A DNA stretch of 23,045 nt. Origin: Anaerolineaceae bacterium UBA2274. Lineage in GTDB: Bacteria; Chloroflexota; Anaerolineae; Anaerolineales; Anaerolineaceae. Shown piece after piece: positions 22,673-23,045 of this stretch. A model generated the notes under the pieces. It was not told the origin of the DNA and did not search any database. It saw only the letters and a list, made by a program, of their open reading frames with translations. Location: positions 1 through 23,045 of the forward strand of contig DDWY01000097.1 in assembly GCA_002347705.1 (NCBI GenBank), written 5' to 3'. Every line of letters starts with the position of its first letter. Position 1 is the stretch's first letter. Made by a program: the position numbers and the translations under genes.

Positions 22673-22723
22673 TTCACAAAGGCAAGGGCGGGTTATTCAC
22701 TAAGGCAAAGGCTGGCCTTTGCC
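22673..22723. repeat. short imperfect direct repeat with a hairpin
   Basis: TTCACAAAGGCAAGGG (22673-22688) is followed 23 bp later by TTCACTAAGGCAAAGG. The second copy forms the left arm of GGCAAAGG-CTGG-CCTTTGCC (22704-22723). It lies downstream of hisS and might weaken read-through, but no T-run follows. Coordinates of the repeat arms are approximate. Confidence 0.4.
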
Positions 22724-22747
22724 CTACATATTCCAAAAAAATGCCGC

Positions 22748-22776
22748 TTGCGAGACTGCGAGGGGTATGTTAGAAT
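22748..22776 (+). promoter_or_regulatory. promoter of tRNA-His
   Basis: TTGCGA (22748-22753), 17 bp, TAGAAT (22771-22776). The expected transcription start is about 6 bases before the tRNA, as is common for single tRNA genes. Confidence 0.6.
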
Positions 22777-22788
22777 TGCCCCCTACAT

Positions 22789-22861
22789 GGTGCCTGTAGC
22801 TCAATGGCAGAGTACTTCACTGTGGATGAAGATGTTGAGGGTTCGACCCCCTCCAGGCACC
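22789..22861 (+). tRNA. tRNA-His (GTG anticodon)
   Basis: The cloverleaf folds fully. The acceptor stem is GTGCCTG with CAGGCAC, with an extra G at -1 (22789) facing C73 (22861), the identity element of tRNA-His. The D arm is GCTC with GAGT. The anticodon stem is CTTCA with TGAAG, and the loop CTGTGGA gives anticodon GTG. The T arm is GAGGG with CCCTC around TTCGACC. The 3' CCA is not fully encoded. It is downstream of hisS but has its own promoter and terminator. Confidence 0.96.
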
Positions 22862-22864
22862 CAG

Positions 22865-22889
22865 GACCTTCGCAAGAAGGTCTTTTTTT
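22865..22889 (+). terminator. intrinsic terminator of tRNA-His
   Basis: GACCTTC-GCAA-GAAGGTC, a 7-bp stem with a GNRA tetraloop, followed directly by seven T residues. It begins three bases after the tRNA. Confidence 0.9.
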
Positions 22890-23045
22890 ATCGTGAGGGT
22901 GTTGAAAAAAGAGGAGATTAGGTGAAAATGCCTGTTCATAATCTGGAATTTCATCGAAAACAGGGGCAATCATGCCTCAGGGGTGTTCATAATTCACTTA
23001 TTTTGGTTATTTTTTACCTGCCTTTTGACCACCACCGACAATACA
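22890..23045. other. end of window, no clear gene
   Basis: No gene can be supported. The ten-base word TGTTCATAAT occurs twice (22933-22942 and 22984-22993). On the minus strand, 23045-23007 reads CIVGGGQKAGKK and then TAA, which could be the C-terminus of a gene lying beyond the window, but 12 residues are too few to judge. Confidence 0.3.

Noticed and set aside
22933..22993. TGTTCATAAT direct repeat as a mobile element end
   Set aside because: Only two 10-base copies 51 bp apart, no transposase, no terminal inverted repeats.
1..23045. CRISPR array, prophage or insertion sequence
   Set aside because: No regularly spaced repeats, no integrase or transposase and no phage genes were seen.

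Overview
This window looks like a chromosomal segment of a strict anaerobe, most plausibly an Anaerolineae-type Chloroflexota. That is an inference from the mix of genes and the moderate GC content; no rRNA or other phylogenetic marker except hisS is present. Almost everything concerns hydrogen, formate and NADH redox metabolism. Nearly all genes are on the minus strand.

Positions 1-2428 hold a PIG-L-type deacetylase (cut by the window edge), a SAM methyltransferase with its own promoter, and a secreted class-A beta-lactamase-like serine hydrolase that forms the tail of the hyp operon. Positions 2443-8185 are a complete [NiFe]-hydrogenase maturation operon, transcribed hypA-hypB-hypF-hypC-hypD-hypE with overlapping or touching genes. 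No [NiFe] structural gene lies in the window. A divergent mobA (8286-8915, Mo cofactor guanylylation) shares a 100-bp spacer with hypA. The spacer holds a perfect GTGAAA-N6-TTTCAC palindrome almost midway between two TATAAT boxes. A terminator then separates mobA from a convergent formate dehydrogenase gene (8962-11724).

Positions 11725-13264 are an AT-rich spacer, a plus-strand gene for an unrecognised multi-pass membrane protein with an internal duplication, and two strong hairpins. Positions 13265-18665 form one minus-strand operon: NuoE, a GHKL ATPase, an HndB-like protein, NuoF with a ferredoxin tail, a second NuoE and a second NuoF. This resembles the accessory part of a multimeric bifurcating [FeFe]-hydrogenase operon, but no H-cluster catalytic subunit is present. 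The nearest catalytic subunit is the molybdopterin formate dehydrogenase. The HndB-like protein has no cysteines, and the N-terminal thioredoxin-like domains of both NuoF proteins have lost the usual [2Fe-2S] ligands, while both NuoE proteins keep theirs.

Upstream, 18838-21248 is a four-gene putative signalling module: a DRTGG protein, a CBS-CBS-GHKL fusion, a second DRTGG protein and a PHP-domain protein. It sits directly before the promoter of the NuoEF operon. A 16-bp perfect palindrome lies in the spacer between them. The window ends with hisS, a tRNA-His with its own promoter and terminator, and about 150 bp with little recognisable content.

Working picture (inference): NADH, formate and ferredoxin (or hydrogen) are interconverted by a NuoEF/FdhA-type soluble complex. 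MobA supplies the cofactor, and the Hyp proteins serve a [NiFe] hydrogenase encoded elsewhere. The CBS/GHKL/DRTGG/PHP proteins are candidates for an energy- or redox-sensing control circuit whose mechanism I cannot name.
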